A DNA stretch of 64,000 bases from Dipteris shenzhenensis (taxonomy: Eukaryota > Polypodiophyta > Polypodiopsida > Gleicheniales): the NCBI GenBank assembly GCA_047967505.1, contig CM106538.1; one strand, 5' to 3'. Below the pieces are notes generated by a model. It did no database searches. It was not told the DNA's origin and saw nothing but the letters and a program-made list of their open reading frames with translations. Shown here piece by piece: positions 50,449 to 57,812 of this stretch (its first letter is position 1; each line of letters opens with the position of its first letter). Position numbers and translations under genes: made by a program.

Positions 50449-53400
50449 GGAGAGGGCAGGCCAAAGAAGACTGAGTGAGTGAATGCATGAATTGAAAGCC
50501 CCTTACAACAGCTTCAATGGAGCATAAGTGGACCAATCACCTTCAAACAAATAGAATGTCTAAAAAATACCTATTTTTCCTTTCTTATCACACATCTTCC
50601 ACTAAGTAAAGCTACGCTTATGTTCTCATCAGTACCCAAGCATAAGCTCTCATCTAGGTTCCAAAAGATTCCAGAATCTCTTGGGTAGATCCCAACTTAA
50701 GCAAAAAGCCACTGAGTTAGCAAATATGGAGGCAGCTAGAAACAAGGGAAGTGGGCTGTTTACATTGGCTAGGCACTCATCAGGGAGTTCCAATTGAACC
50801 CTAAAAACTCTCAATCTATAACTGATGTAAGTAAGTAGGTTTTGGGAGTGGATGCCCACATTAATGGCTTCATTATTCAGTTTTTTTGCATTTTTTTAGT
50901 CTCATGGATCTTTTGGTCTCCTGCAGATTAAAATAGACTGTTTTAGGAGTGGATGCCCACTTTAATGGCTTCATTATTCAGATTTTTTGCATTGTATCTG
51001 ATTTTTTAAATCTCATGGATCTTTTGGTCTCCTACAGATTATAATAGACTCTCTCTATCTCTCTCTCTCTCAGCAGAGGGGCTGCAGAGACACTTGGAGG
51101 CCCTAGAGGTGTTCTGCACAGAGAGAGACCTGACAGTCAACCTTGGGAAGACCAAGGTTATGATCTTCAACACCTCACATGCTCCATCGACTCAGCTTTT
51201 CAAGACGAGTCAGTGGAAATAATGCAATCCTACACCTATTTACAATGAGAGTCTCGATCTAATTCTCATTAGTGATAACAAAATTTTATTTCTTGCCATA
51301 GAGGAGCACTTCTTAGGGTTATTTTCTTCTACCTCCTTATAGCAAACCGGTGTGCTATTTCACATGCTCAAATTTAGCTTGCCCGCAACGCTTAACATTG
51401 ATCTCATGGAGATGATGGGAGCTAGTGGGGGCGTCTTGTCAATTTGCAAGGCTGTTGTCGTGGCATAAAACTTGTGATGGAGCAGTGGCAGTTGTCGATG
51501 TGTGGGGCTCGCTATGCTCTGTAGCCTTGTAGCTTGTCTCCGGTTTGATTAGGTGGAGAAAAGGTTCCCCAAGGTGGTCTATACCCTAGTCCATTGGCGA
51601 GTCTAATGGATCTTTGGCTCGTGTGCTTGTAGCCGAAGTCTCGAGTCCTGTTGATTGGTGCTGTGTGGTTGGGAAAACTTAGTGATGATGCTATGCGTGG
51701 AGTTTGATTGTGTAGACTGATTTGCCTATGTGCTTTCAAAGAGTACAGGAAAATATGTAACAAAGGATATGAAAATTACTCAATAAAGAATGGCTCCTCT
51801 GACTCGATATCTTGGTGATCGCATAAGGTGTAGATGCGATCTTCTCTGGGTATGCCCTTCGCTCGACCATTCTTAATATGGGGTTCAGACTACAAACGCG
51901 AGAGGCTTTCATATATATTTTCCCGAGCTCAAAATAGCCAGGATATGCTGAAATGGAATGGCGGTCTATCGTCCTTAGTTGCGATATATTGGGAAAGAGA
52001 ACCGTTGGGAGAATGTGGATTCAAAAGTATGAAATTGGAGCACAATAAAAATTTTGAATAAAAGAAACAAGGGAATCTTTGAATGGCTGAGAAAAAAAAT
52101 GGGAAGGATAGTGTGTATATACCTAGATGAATCCAGGAACATTCCCAAACTCATCCTATAAAAACACAACATAGTGCAGTTTCAATCTCATGACAGTCAC
52201 TCACAAGGTTGAAAATCATAAACTCCATCATGCATAGCAAGGACTAGCTACTATGACATCCCCACTGACGTCATAGTGCCCAACAGTGGGTGTAGACCAT
52301 AGTATAAAAATATGCTCTCACACATACAAATCCACACACCCACACATACTTGAGCATCCATTTATACAAAGTCTTCATACTGAGTTTCTGTCGGCACTCC
52401 GGAGGTGAAGGGTAGACTCAGCCATGATGAAGGCTAGCACTAAAGGAGAAGGCTAATCAAACGGTAGTCCAAAATCTCTTCATTCAAGCTACAACTGCTT
52501 GTGAAGGATAGTGTGGATGTTGCTGATTTCCTCTTGGATGAATAGTGACAATGCATGCAAAATTTAAAGCATATAAGCAAAAGGCCAATGCCAAAGAAAT
52601 GCATGGAAAGATAATTTCTAATGATTGGATGAGCTCTTTCTTTATAGCCCAAATGTAATCAATCTTCTTTCCACAAGTTCAGCGTCCAACGATAAATATC
52701 TCAAGTTGTGGCAAAGCTATGTATAGGATCTTTGAGCAGCATCCTACAGCATATGGTAAATCTAGAAAACCAACTTGCCGTCCCCTCAATTTCAGCGTAG
52801 ATATGTTCCTAACTTCATCTGACATCATAATGCTACAGATGCAAATGTCGGTGCTTCGTTGTACAGGACAAACCACTGAGTGAGTGCAGCAGACTCTGCA
52901 ACTACCCGAAGGACTTTCAGTCTTCCTAAGAGAGGAGAAAGCTTAGAGGCCCAAAAAAAAGTTTTGTGCGGCCTTTTGCCACGTACGCTGAATTTAGAAG
53001 CCCCTTCAATTAGAGTCTGCGAGCTCGGACGCCACTTTGTTACCAGGAGGGATGAAATAACACAAAGATAGTTACCGCTTATGGGAAAATTAATCTCTTG
53101 AAATCTAAAAACACGATCTTCCCGGGCTCAAGGCAGTTAGGATCTGCTGAACGGTATCGAAATCCACAAGTTCGCACAATTCCCACAGTTTACATCGGGC
53201 ATCCAACGATCGACATCTCAGAGCACGGGATGCATCCCAAAAACGTCTACGAGGAAGAAAAGAATAGACACGTTTCTTCAAGAGAATATCTAAAAAACTT
53301 ACTTCTCCACTGTGCACGAAACAGTTTCGAAGGTAGCTCTCCTCCATCCAAAACTGCAAGTCTCCTACCCAAAGTGTTCTGACTTCTTCGTGAGTCTGGG

Positions 53401-53617
53401 GGACATGTGAGTGCGTGGCGGGCTGCATATGCATAGGCTGCTGCTCCGGCTGAGGCATGAGCTGTTGCATGGGTTGCTGAGGCATAAGCGGCTGCATGGG
53501 TTGGGGCATCATGACCCACTGCTGCTGGTCGGCAGCGGGGACGGCGGGGGGTCCAACTCCTGTAAGGGGCGGTCCAACGCCAGCTCCGGGATGTCCAACG
53601 CCGGCTAAGGGCTGCAT
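34728..53617 (-). CDS. RBP45: RBP45/RBP47-type RNA-binding protein with three RRM domains (six-exon gene)
   Basis: Joined exons give 425 codons, normal for this family. Residues 1-77 are rich in Gly, Pro, Gln and Met. RRM1 spans about 80-160 (RNP2 L-W-V-G-D-L at 82, RNP1 G-Y-G-F-V-E-F at 122). RRM2 spans about 172-251 (I-F-V-G-D-L, G-Y-G-F-V-R-F). RRM3 spans about 292-362 (V-F-V-G-G-L, G-C-G-F-V-Q-F). The tail (368-425) is rich in Gly, Tyr and Gln. In flowering plants such proteins bind poly(A)/U-rich RNA in the nucleus and can enter stress granules; that role is from family knowledge. All exon borders are GT-AG and reading phase is kept throughout, so the gene looks functional. ATG 53617 is chosen because no other ATG occurs in the roughly 250 bases upstream. 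RRM wording mixes RBP45 and RBP47 features, so the subfamily name is tentative. Introns 1 and 4 are swollen by transposons. Confidence 0.94.
35020..35116 (-). CDS. RBP45: RBP45/47 exon 5 (residues 335-367)
   Basis: The acceptor is TTGTGCAG and the donor is GTGGGA. It encodes the last helix and strand of RRM3, through V-R-L-S-W-G-R-S-P and N-K-Q. The family-conserved S-W-G-R-S-P block confirms that it belongs to the exons 12 kb upstream. Confidence 0.93.
35907..35953 (+). repeat. (CT)n microsatellite in intron 4
   Basis: An uninterrupted CT/TC run of about 46 bases, directly followed by LINE reverse-transcriptase homology. Confidence 0.97.
35954..36410 (+). mobile_element. LINE reverse-transcriptase fragment in intron 4
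   Basis: Plus frames read [12 protein letters not shown], then [10 protein letters not shown] at the place of the Y-A-D-D catalytic box (one residue lost, one Asp missing). They continue with [18 protein letters not shown], and [12 protein letters not shown] near 36240. This is the C-terminal half of a LINE RT. It is antisense to the host gene, has frameshifts, and is not functional. Confidence 0.75.
36415..37000 (-). repeat. 0.53-kb repeat family, copy 1 (one unit plus 37 bp of the next)
   Basis: It begins ATACCTAGATGAGCCCAAGA and continues to 36960. Then the same start recurs (ATACCTAGATGAGTCCACGA, from 36966) for about 37 bp. The tandem period is about 549 bp. The body matches copies at 45993-46591 and 52116-52506. 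No coding frame was identified. Confidence 0.88.
37162..37207 (+). repeat. (CT)n microsatellite in intron 4
   Basis: A perfect CT run of 46 bases, followed by a short TGTGTGCGCGCG stretch. Confidence 0.97.
37669..37673. other. Target-site duplication CAAAC (left copy)
   Basis: CAAAC directly precedes the left LTR. The same five bases follow the right LTR at 45013-45017. A perfect 5-bp duplication shows a single intact insertion. Confidence 0.93.
37674..38087 (-). repeat. 3' LTR of the intronic chromovirus
   Basis: The minus strand starts TGTCTCGATC and ends TCTTACA. It contains a TATATAAG box (plus positions 37814-37821). It is 414 bp, versus 391 bp for the right copy because of a block of about 23 bp near 37955 that the right copy lacks. 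Confidence 0.95.
38088..38102 (-). other. Polypurine tract of the intronic chromovirus
   Basis: On the minus strand GAGTGGGAGGGGA directly precedes the 3' LTR. Confidence 0.88.
38144..39494 (-). pseudogene. Integrase and chromodomain region of the intronic chromovirus
   Basis: 39494-39228 encodes the H-H-C-C zinc finger ([14 protein letters not shown]). The core from 39228 to 38800 is broken by stops and frameshifts, though scattered blocks remain. 38782-38288 is open for 165 codons with M-T-P-F-Q-A-A-Y-G and Y-Y-G-P-F-R-I-V, the GPF/Y module. The chromodomain follows (E-R-I-L-D-H-R ... T-E-F-L-V-L-W-R) and is interrupted by TAG at 38287-38285, where related elements usually have a Gln codon. 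It ends at TGA 38146-38144. Confidence 0.88.
39500..41400 (-). pseudogene. Protease, reverse transcriptase and RNase H of the intronic chromovirus
   Basis: The protease active site I-D-S-G-C-S lies at about 41347-41330. The conserved [15 protein letters not shown] linker follows near 40930. RT reads through [13 protein letters not shown] and [10 protein letters not shown]. At the catalytic box it has Y-L-V-D-I-L, with Val (GTT at 40410-40408) in place of the first catalytic Asp. RNase H follows from about 40110, with [19 protein letters not shown], and A-D-A-L-S-R near 39630. Several stops and frame changes separate the parts. Confidence 0.92.
41450..42632 (-). pseudogene. gag of the intronic chromovirus
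   Basis: The open stretch 42632-41985 (215 codons) has a short coiled-coil-like segment ([18 protein letters not shown]). It is followed by a Retrotrans_gag domain ([27 protein letters not shown]). After a stop, the next frame carries a zinc-knuckle-like [13 protein letters not shown] (41588-41550), spaced C-X2-C-X3-H-X4-C, one residue short of the usual pattern. Gag packages element RNA into particles. Here it is split from its knuckle by a stop. Confidence 0.9.
42670..43311 (-). CDS. Extra Pro-rich ORF upstream of gag in the intronic chromovirus
   Basis: This 213-codon frame begins [10 protein letters not shown] and is open to 42670, where it stops 38 bases before the gag ATG and in another frame. 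Residues 30-100 look globular ([15 protein letters not shown]). Residues 100-200 are rich in Pro, Ser and Tyr. I recognise no domain. It could be a lineage-specific extra protein, a displaced gag N-terminus, or captured sequence. Its openness in an element otherwise full of stops is notable, but a chance Pro-rich frame is possible. Confidence 0.45.
   Translation of the reverse strand: METPGNSLVPSRTPQASSTTQNHVQIAKPAHFGALASWVFCVTCPPSDLDHILHFVREAPQLHYFLSKVQVVFHETRRYPEPDIPHKFAVHLWRDFYPSASASPGYSPPPSAPRYPPIQVVPSPRQYLYSEGTPPEYPPLPIAAPYPFSDPWTLQPTPVLSRAVIPISASPVLPQTGPPLPDFHSSFHSASPVPSNMSNLREQPKSSSRNGTN
43735..43900 (+). repeat. G-rich low-complexity patches in the chromovirus leader
   Basis: GGGA/GGGG-rich sequence at 43738-43766 and a run of about 18 G at 43880-43898. 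On the coding (minus) strand these are C runs. They are prone to length errors in sequencing. Confidence 0.85.
44160..44370 (-). repeat. Array of about nine short GGTGTGTCCC-type motifs in the leader
   Basis: Variants of AAAAGGTGTGTCCCTTGG recur about every 20 bases near 44166, 44182, 44199, 44218, 44237, 44259, 44282, 44323 and 44346 (plus-strand view). Related strings (AAAAGGTGTGTACTCC, AAGAGGTGTGTACCCC) occur inside both LTRs. The role is unknown. Confidence 0.7.
44604..44620 (-). other. Primer-binding site of the intronic chromovirus
   Basis: The minus strand reads TGGTATCAGAGCAAATT one base from the LTR end. It matches the 3' end of plant initiator Met tRNA. Confidence 0.94.
44622..45012 (-). 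repeat. 5' LTR of the intronic chromovirus
   Basis: The minus strand starts TGTCACGATCTGTGACG and ends TCTTACA. It has TATATAAG at plus positions 44762-44769. It is followed on the right by the CAAAC target duplication. Confidence 0.95.
45018..45992. other. Intron 4 sequence between the chromovirus and repeat copy 2
   Basis: No recognisable gene. The open frame at 45263-45688 is antisense to the host gene, hydrophobic and serine/cysteine-rich, and matches nothing I know. A TGTTAGAAAATACCCAACA string at 45577 resembles an LTR end, but no partner was found. Confidence 0.5.
45993..46591 (-). repeat. 0.53-kb repeat family, copy 2 (unit bracketed by 70-bp direct repeats)
   Basis: 45993-46062 and 46522-46591 are 70-bp direct repeats starting CACGATAGTCACTCATAAGA. 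By eye they differ at one base. Between them lies the body shared with copies 1 and 3, including TTTCTGTCGGCACTCCGGAG and a TATAAAAATATG. The period is 529 bp. Confidence 0.9.
47027..47157 (-). CDS. RBP45: RBP45/47 exon 4 (residues 292-334)
   Basis: It begins V-F-V-G-G-L after CTCCAG and ends Q-F-T-H plus two bases before GTAATT. It contains both RNP motifs of RRM3. The next exon lies 11.9 kb away. Confidence 0.93.
47369..47445 (-). CDS. RBP45: RBP45/47 exon 3 (residues 266-291)
   Basis: The acceptor is TTATGCAG and the donor is GTAAGG at 47368. Its 77 bases encode the Ala/Tyr/Gln-rich linker ending D-P-N-N-T-T, which precedes RRM3 throughout the family. Confidence 0.9.
48893..49373 (-). CDS. 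RBP45: RBP45/47 exon 2 (residues 106-265)
   Basis: The acceptor is CTGTAG before 49373 and the donor is GTACTG from 48892. Its 481 bases encode the rest of RRM1, all of RRM2 and a short linker ending [16 protein letters not shown]. The exon ends in phase 1. Confidence 0.93.
49645..49708 (+). repeat. (CT)n microsatellite in intron 1
   Basis: About 46 bases of perfect CT, followed by a short imperfect CT extension. Confidence 0.96.
50324..50453 (+). repeat. Purine compound microsatellite (AAG, GA, GGA, GA)
   Basis: AAG repeats pass into (GA)n, then GGA repeats, then (GA)n. The run is purine except for a single ACACAG, and lies in intron 1. Confidence 0.95.
50840..51048 (+). repeat. Two tandem copies of a ~101-bp unit
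   Basis: Units start at 50840 and 50941. Both contain GGAGTGGATGCCCAC, then AATGGCTTCATTATTCAG and TCTCATGGATCTTTTGGTCT. Confidence 0.88.
51072..51260 (+). mobile_element. LINE reverse-transcriptase fragment in intron 1
   Basis: Directly after a CT-rich tract (51049-51071) the frame reads [13 protein letters not shown], then [17 protein letters not shown]. This is the segment just behind the catalytic Y-A-D-D box of LINE RTs. It corresponds to part of the fragment at 35954-36410. It is too short to be active. Confidence 0.75.
52116..52506 (-). repeat. 0.53-kb repeat family, copy 3 (truncated, with flanking direct repeats)
   Basis: It starts TATATACCTAGATGAATCCA and ends CTGCTTGTGAAG, where copies 1 and 2 continue. 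GATAGTGTG lies on both sides (52107-52115 and 52507-52515). With the adjoining GAAG the match is 13 bases. This is the mark of an insertion with target-site duplication. Confidence 0.85.
53303..53617 (-). CDS. RBP45: RBP45/47 exon 1 (residues 1-105)
   Basis: It starts at ATG 53617 and ends in G-E before a donor GTAAGT at 53302. It carries the Gln/Pro/Met-rich N-terminus and the start of RRM1. Length is 315 bases and the border phase is 0. Confidence 0.92.
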
Positions 53618-53880
53618 CGTGTTGGCCAATCTCAAGGAAGGGAGGGCAGAAGAGGAGGCAAAAGAAAAAAGATGAGGAAATGAGAAAGCTACTGAATTTG
53701 ATCGAGGTGATAGCTATGGCGATGGCGATGGCGATACAGAGATGCAGAGCAATAAGAAGAAGAAAACGAAGAAAAAAGAAGCCGACGAAGAAGATAATAA
53801 AACACAGGAAATTTCACACTCCAGCCCTACTATTTCTGCTCCCCCTCACCGTCCGATTCCCCGTTCCTCCACGTGTCTCG
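53618..53880 (-). promoter_or_regulatory. 5' UTR / proximal promoter of the RBP45/47 gene with a G-box
   Basis: Upstream of the ATG, on the minus strand, the sequence is rich in CTT/TTC pyrimidine runs, as in many plant leaders, and has no ATG for about 250 bases. A CACGTG G-box within ACACGTGG lies at 53870-53875. In plants this element is bound by bZIP or bHLH factors, often in stress or light responses. The transcription start is not located, and a clear TATA box was not found. TTTTATTA near 53800 is the nearest candidate. Confidence 0.5.
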
Positions 53881-54430
53881 CATCTCACGGTTTCCGATCT
53901 ATGATTCTCCTCCTCACAGGGCATTCCCACGCCCTTGAAAATGTCTCTTAGACCCTATTTTTCGTTCGCCTGCTTGCTCCAACACACCACCTTGAAAATT
54001 AGCCATCCCGACATTCGCGACCATTGATCCACGAGTGCAACACATCTCCGCTAACATTGGGTGTTTTGCTGATGTTGAGCGGGCATATCGGAGCTTAGAA
54101 GTTCGGCTACCAATGTGATCATTCCAATGAGCCTGACACCAGGTCAGAGACTGTGGAGATTGGGGAGAAGACCAACCAAGATGAGCTCTCAAGACACAGG
54201 GGAATAGTGTCCTTGTATGTAAGGGTGACAAGAATGAGAGGACACATTTTCCGTCTTTGAGCTCCGCAATCTGTACCACCAGTTTAGAGCGTTGAGAGAG
54301 AGGAATTGTGCCTTAAAACAACGAACAAACGGGGGTATATTGCTTTGTACGGCTTTGAGGCAAGATGATTCTAACACAATATAGCCATTTCTTTTGGGCA
54401 GGATGGCTCTAATGCAAGGAAGGTAGGCCC
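53881..54430. other. Stretch between the host gene promoter and the next element
   Basis: No recognisable coding sequence or repeat. Distal promoter function is possible. Confidence 0.4.
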
Positions 54431-57070
54431 CTAAGGGAGGTCCAATGGGATCCGAGAGAGTGGTTTTGGCCTTCCAGGATCGACCTCACCGAGTAGGTGG
54501 ACAAGAAGCCCTTCTTTTCCTATACCACTCAGATTGGCAGGAGGCTTCAGATGGACTCTTCGACTTGGACCCCTTCGAGGGAGAGGCATTGGGTGGCCCA
54601 GAGTGTGCCCCAAGGAGGTCCGTTCCAGGTTTTGGACACGTCTATGGTCCAGTTTCCGACCAAGGAAGATCTACTTCTTTTGGCTAGCCACCACAGAGGC
54701 TTGCCCATAGGCCCGTTGTCGGAGTAGATGCGGGTGGAGGGGCACTGTCACTGCTACTCTGCAGGAGTTTTGGAGACGATCCCTCATATCGCAGTGAGGA
54801 TCTGGATGGGAGCCCTCAGGATTATGACCCGCATGCAAAGCCTTCAGACGGACTACACCTGGGGGACCTGATATGCTGATCACAATGGAGTTGGTTGCAA
54901 ACATATTGAAATTGCCACTGAATCCAGGAGCTCCAATTAAAGCACCATATTGGTACCTTGACACGGGTATGATAAAGAAATTCGGATCTCCTGCTCACTC
55001 AAAAGGATATTTTTTGGTAAAGCATGCCTTGAGTGTACAAAAATGTGCACAATGTCATTGGTTTCTGGAGCAAGTTCTACTCTTGACAAAATACGGTTAC
55101 ATCTTGAAGGATAACTATGCACTCATGCATTACATGGAGATGGGTAATCCAGTGAATTGGGCCGCAGTGTTCCTTCAGCACATCATGAAGGATAACTATG
55201 CACTCATGCATTACATGGAGATGGGTAATCCAGTGAATTGGGCCACAGTGTTCCTTCAGCACATCATGAAGGATAACTATGCACTCATGCATTGCATGGA
55301 GATGGGTAATCCAGTGAATTGGGCCGCAATGTTCCTTCAGCACATCATGAGAGAGATCACATAGAAGGATAAAAGAAGAAGTGACGTGCACGACAAGCTC
55401 AAGTCAACTTTGTTTGCAATATTTGAGAGTATTCTCTGTGCACCTCAACCTTGACAATGTATTCCACTTTCTTCAAACAAAATCAAGAGGAATGCCGTCC
55501 AACAGTCTAAGGAGTTCCCCAAAGTGAGACTATATGGAAACTATTAGCAACAAGGTATACTCAAGAGGAAATTAATGTGGCAATTATAGATAAAAAGAAG
55601 GGTCTGCATCATGAACCTTTGACATTGCAACAACTAAAAATAGGGGAAAAGGTGAATGATGTTGATACAAAGAGTGCTAGAATAGTCAAAGTGAAGCCTG
55701 CATCTTGTTAGCCAGCACCTAAAGATCCCAAAGAGGCCAAGGAGGTTCAGCCCAAGGAGCCTAAATCAATCAAAACATTGGGCGAAGGAAGTATCCAACT
55801 AGTACCTATACAAATATCTCAACCTAGGGATCAATCCCATAAGCCCACAGCCTAGATCACCACAAGAAGATGATGACGTCGGAGTGCAAGTAGAAGATCA
55901 AGATGATGATGAGATTCCAAAAAATATAGAAACAATCACTTTTGATGAAGCTGCTCGTAGCAGTAGACATGCATAAGATATTTGAGGAACGGAACAAGGA
56001 TAGTGACATCTTGTCCCATTATAATGAATGTTTAAAGGAGGATTTGGAGTTTGCAGCCAGTAAGTCATGGAAGAGCAGCTCATAGAACAAATATATGAAT
56101 GGGAGAAATTGGTCATGCAATTGAAGGAAAGGGTACAACCAAAAGCCAAATCGAAAGGAAAATTAGAAGGCTGGTCTACTTATATCAAGAAAAGCTTCTT
56201 AGTGGAGATGCAATAGTTGGCCTATAAAAATAATTAGCTGATGATGATTGAGAATGTGGTTCAAGGGAGAAGTTAACATGCTTGAATCATGTGAAATAAA
56301 AACTAAAATCTATGGTGGATGAGTAGTCAGTGGACATTCCAGGGACCTTTATGTCTAATACAAAGCCGACAAAGTTGCAGAACAGATTAGTAAAGTACAT
56401 GACTGATTTGTTGGCCCAAATTCAAAATTGAGTACTTCCCTTATAGAGCCAACATGTGGAGGCACTGGATCAACAAATGGAAGGCATTGCTAAATTCCTA
56501 TTGCAAAATGAAATACAAGAGTTGCAAAAAGAAGTATATGCACTAAAGTCTAAACTTGCAATAGTTGAAAGCTTGCAATAGACTGGATCATTATTCAAAG
56601 ATAGTTCACAGTAGGTGGGACCAAAAGAACCAGAAAGATCATCTATCAGATTTGCTTCCCCATTGAAAGCATTCACAGCATTTTCTTTGGATGTTCTGAA
56701 AAATGTTTTAATTATTAAGGATGCATTAGAGAAGCTACAAACTGTGGCAATAGATTGTATAGCAAACACAAGGATGTTGCAGATAATTTGATGATGATAC
56801 AGAAACTACAAGCGTAGTAGGGAAGACTTTGGATGTGCTAATAGAGACAAATGTTGGGGATGTTGAGGTCACTTGGGCTGTGGATGACAGAGCCATAATT
56901 GACATAGTGCAGAAGCTAGTGATGCAACTAGTAGACTATAGATTTTGACATCAAGGCAGACAAATTTCCAAAGCAAGTACAGTTCCTGAGGAAGAAGATA
57001 CCATAAAGTGCAATCTACTAAAGTTATTCCAACCGTCCCTATGAAAGAAACTAATCAATCTTGAAAGGTG
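54431..57070 (+). pseudogene. Decayed coding region of an unidentified, probably element-derived protein
   Basis: Plus-strand frames keep protein-like composition over 2.6 kb but change frame often. 54873-55364 is open (163 codons). Its pattern (F-L-E-Q-V-L-L-L-T-K-Y-G, then M-G-N-P-V-N-W) recalls the plant-transposon-protein type domain found beside gypsy elements. Later parts are acidic (Q-V-E-D-Q-D-D-D-E-I near 55890) and coiled-coil-like (E-I-Q-E-L-Q-K-E-V-Y-A-L-K-S-K-L near 56510). I cannot name the family with confidence. A gag-like or transposon-associated protein is the likeliest origin. Confidence 0.45.
55107..55349 (+). repeat. Three in-frame tandem copies of an 81-bp (27-codon) unit
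   Basis: Units start at 55107, 55188 and 55269. Each reads K-D-N-Y-A-L-M-H-(Y/C)-M-E-M-G-N-P-V-N-W and onward to H-I-M. By eye they differ by only a few bases, and the frame stays open across all three. Confidence 0.96.
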
Positions 57071-57548
57071 AAATTTTATTTTGAGTTTTTCATATATACT
57101 TAATTTTCATTTGCATTAATATTTTTAACCCTGGCATCATTTTGTTCATAAGTCTTTGCTTAAGGGTGTGGCTGATAACTATGTATGTGTTATCACTGTA
57201 TCTCCCAAGTGCAGGTTTTGAGGGTGTTGGTCACCTACAGTCGTGTTATTGCTCGTTGTAGCATAGGTGTTCGCAAGTATAGCATAGGTCCTCGGGGTTG
57301 TATTCCAGTGAGAGGTATATGCTAAAGCGTGGAAAGCAGATCTCATGTGAGCATGGCTGAGAAAGAGGACTTGATCATGCCTTCATGGGAGTTCAAGGGT
57401 TTAGAAGGGGATTTCAGGGTTCGAAAAGGGGACAGGGTTGAGAGAGCTATTGAGGAGTTCCAGGCTTAAGAGAGGATTGCAGGGTTTAGGAGGAGTCCGA
57501 GGTTGAGGAGTGGAGAGCGTCTGCTTCGCAGATTCAAGGGGTAAGGGT
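57071..57548. other. Stretch without recognisable genes
   Basis: No homology seen. The sequence becomes purine-rich toward 57540. Confidence 0.5.
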
Positions 57549-57812
57549 TGAGGAGGAGGGACAAGGAAGGAGCAGGAAGAGGGAGGAGGGTGGAGGAGGA
57601 GGAGGAAGAGGGAGGAGGGAGGAGGAGGGAGGAGGAGGAGGGTGGAGGAGGAGGAGGGAGGAGGAGGGTGGAGGGAGGAGGAGGGTGGAGGAGGAAGGTG
57701 GAGGAAGAGGGAGGAGGGAGGAGGAGGCGAAAGAAGAGGGAGGAGGGAGGAGGGAGGAAGGAGGGAGGAGGAGGGAGGAAGGAGGAGGAGGGAGGAGGAG
57801 GGAGAGGGAGTA
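57549..57812 (+). repeat. GGA-rich purine tract (about 260 bp)
   Basis: It is almost entirely G and A, built from GGA, GGAGGA and GGAGGGT units, with few T and one or two C. Many GGG runs are spaced by one to five bases. It produces long artificial frames on both strands (Pro/Ser-rich on minus, Glu/Gly/Arg-rich on plus) that should not be taken as genes. Confidence 0.95.

Larger units (their letters stand above)
49374..53302 (-). other. Intron 1 of the RBP45/47 gene (3.9 kb)
   Basis: GT at 53302-53301, AG at 49375-49374. It contains repeat copy 3 (52116-52506), a LINE fragment (51072-51260), a duplicated 101-bp segment (50840-51048) and two microsatellite arrays. No other gene is recognised. 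Confidence 0.9.

Noticed and set aside
50115-50536. Ser/Leu-rich and Arg/Glu-rich frames around 50.1-50.5 kb
   Set aside because: Artefacts of the AAG/GA/GGA microsatellite in intron 1.
53300-53635. TTG at 53635 as start of the RBP reading frame
   Set aside because: The frame is open there, but a plant mRNA would start at the first ATG, which is at 53617 with no earlier ATG in the leader.
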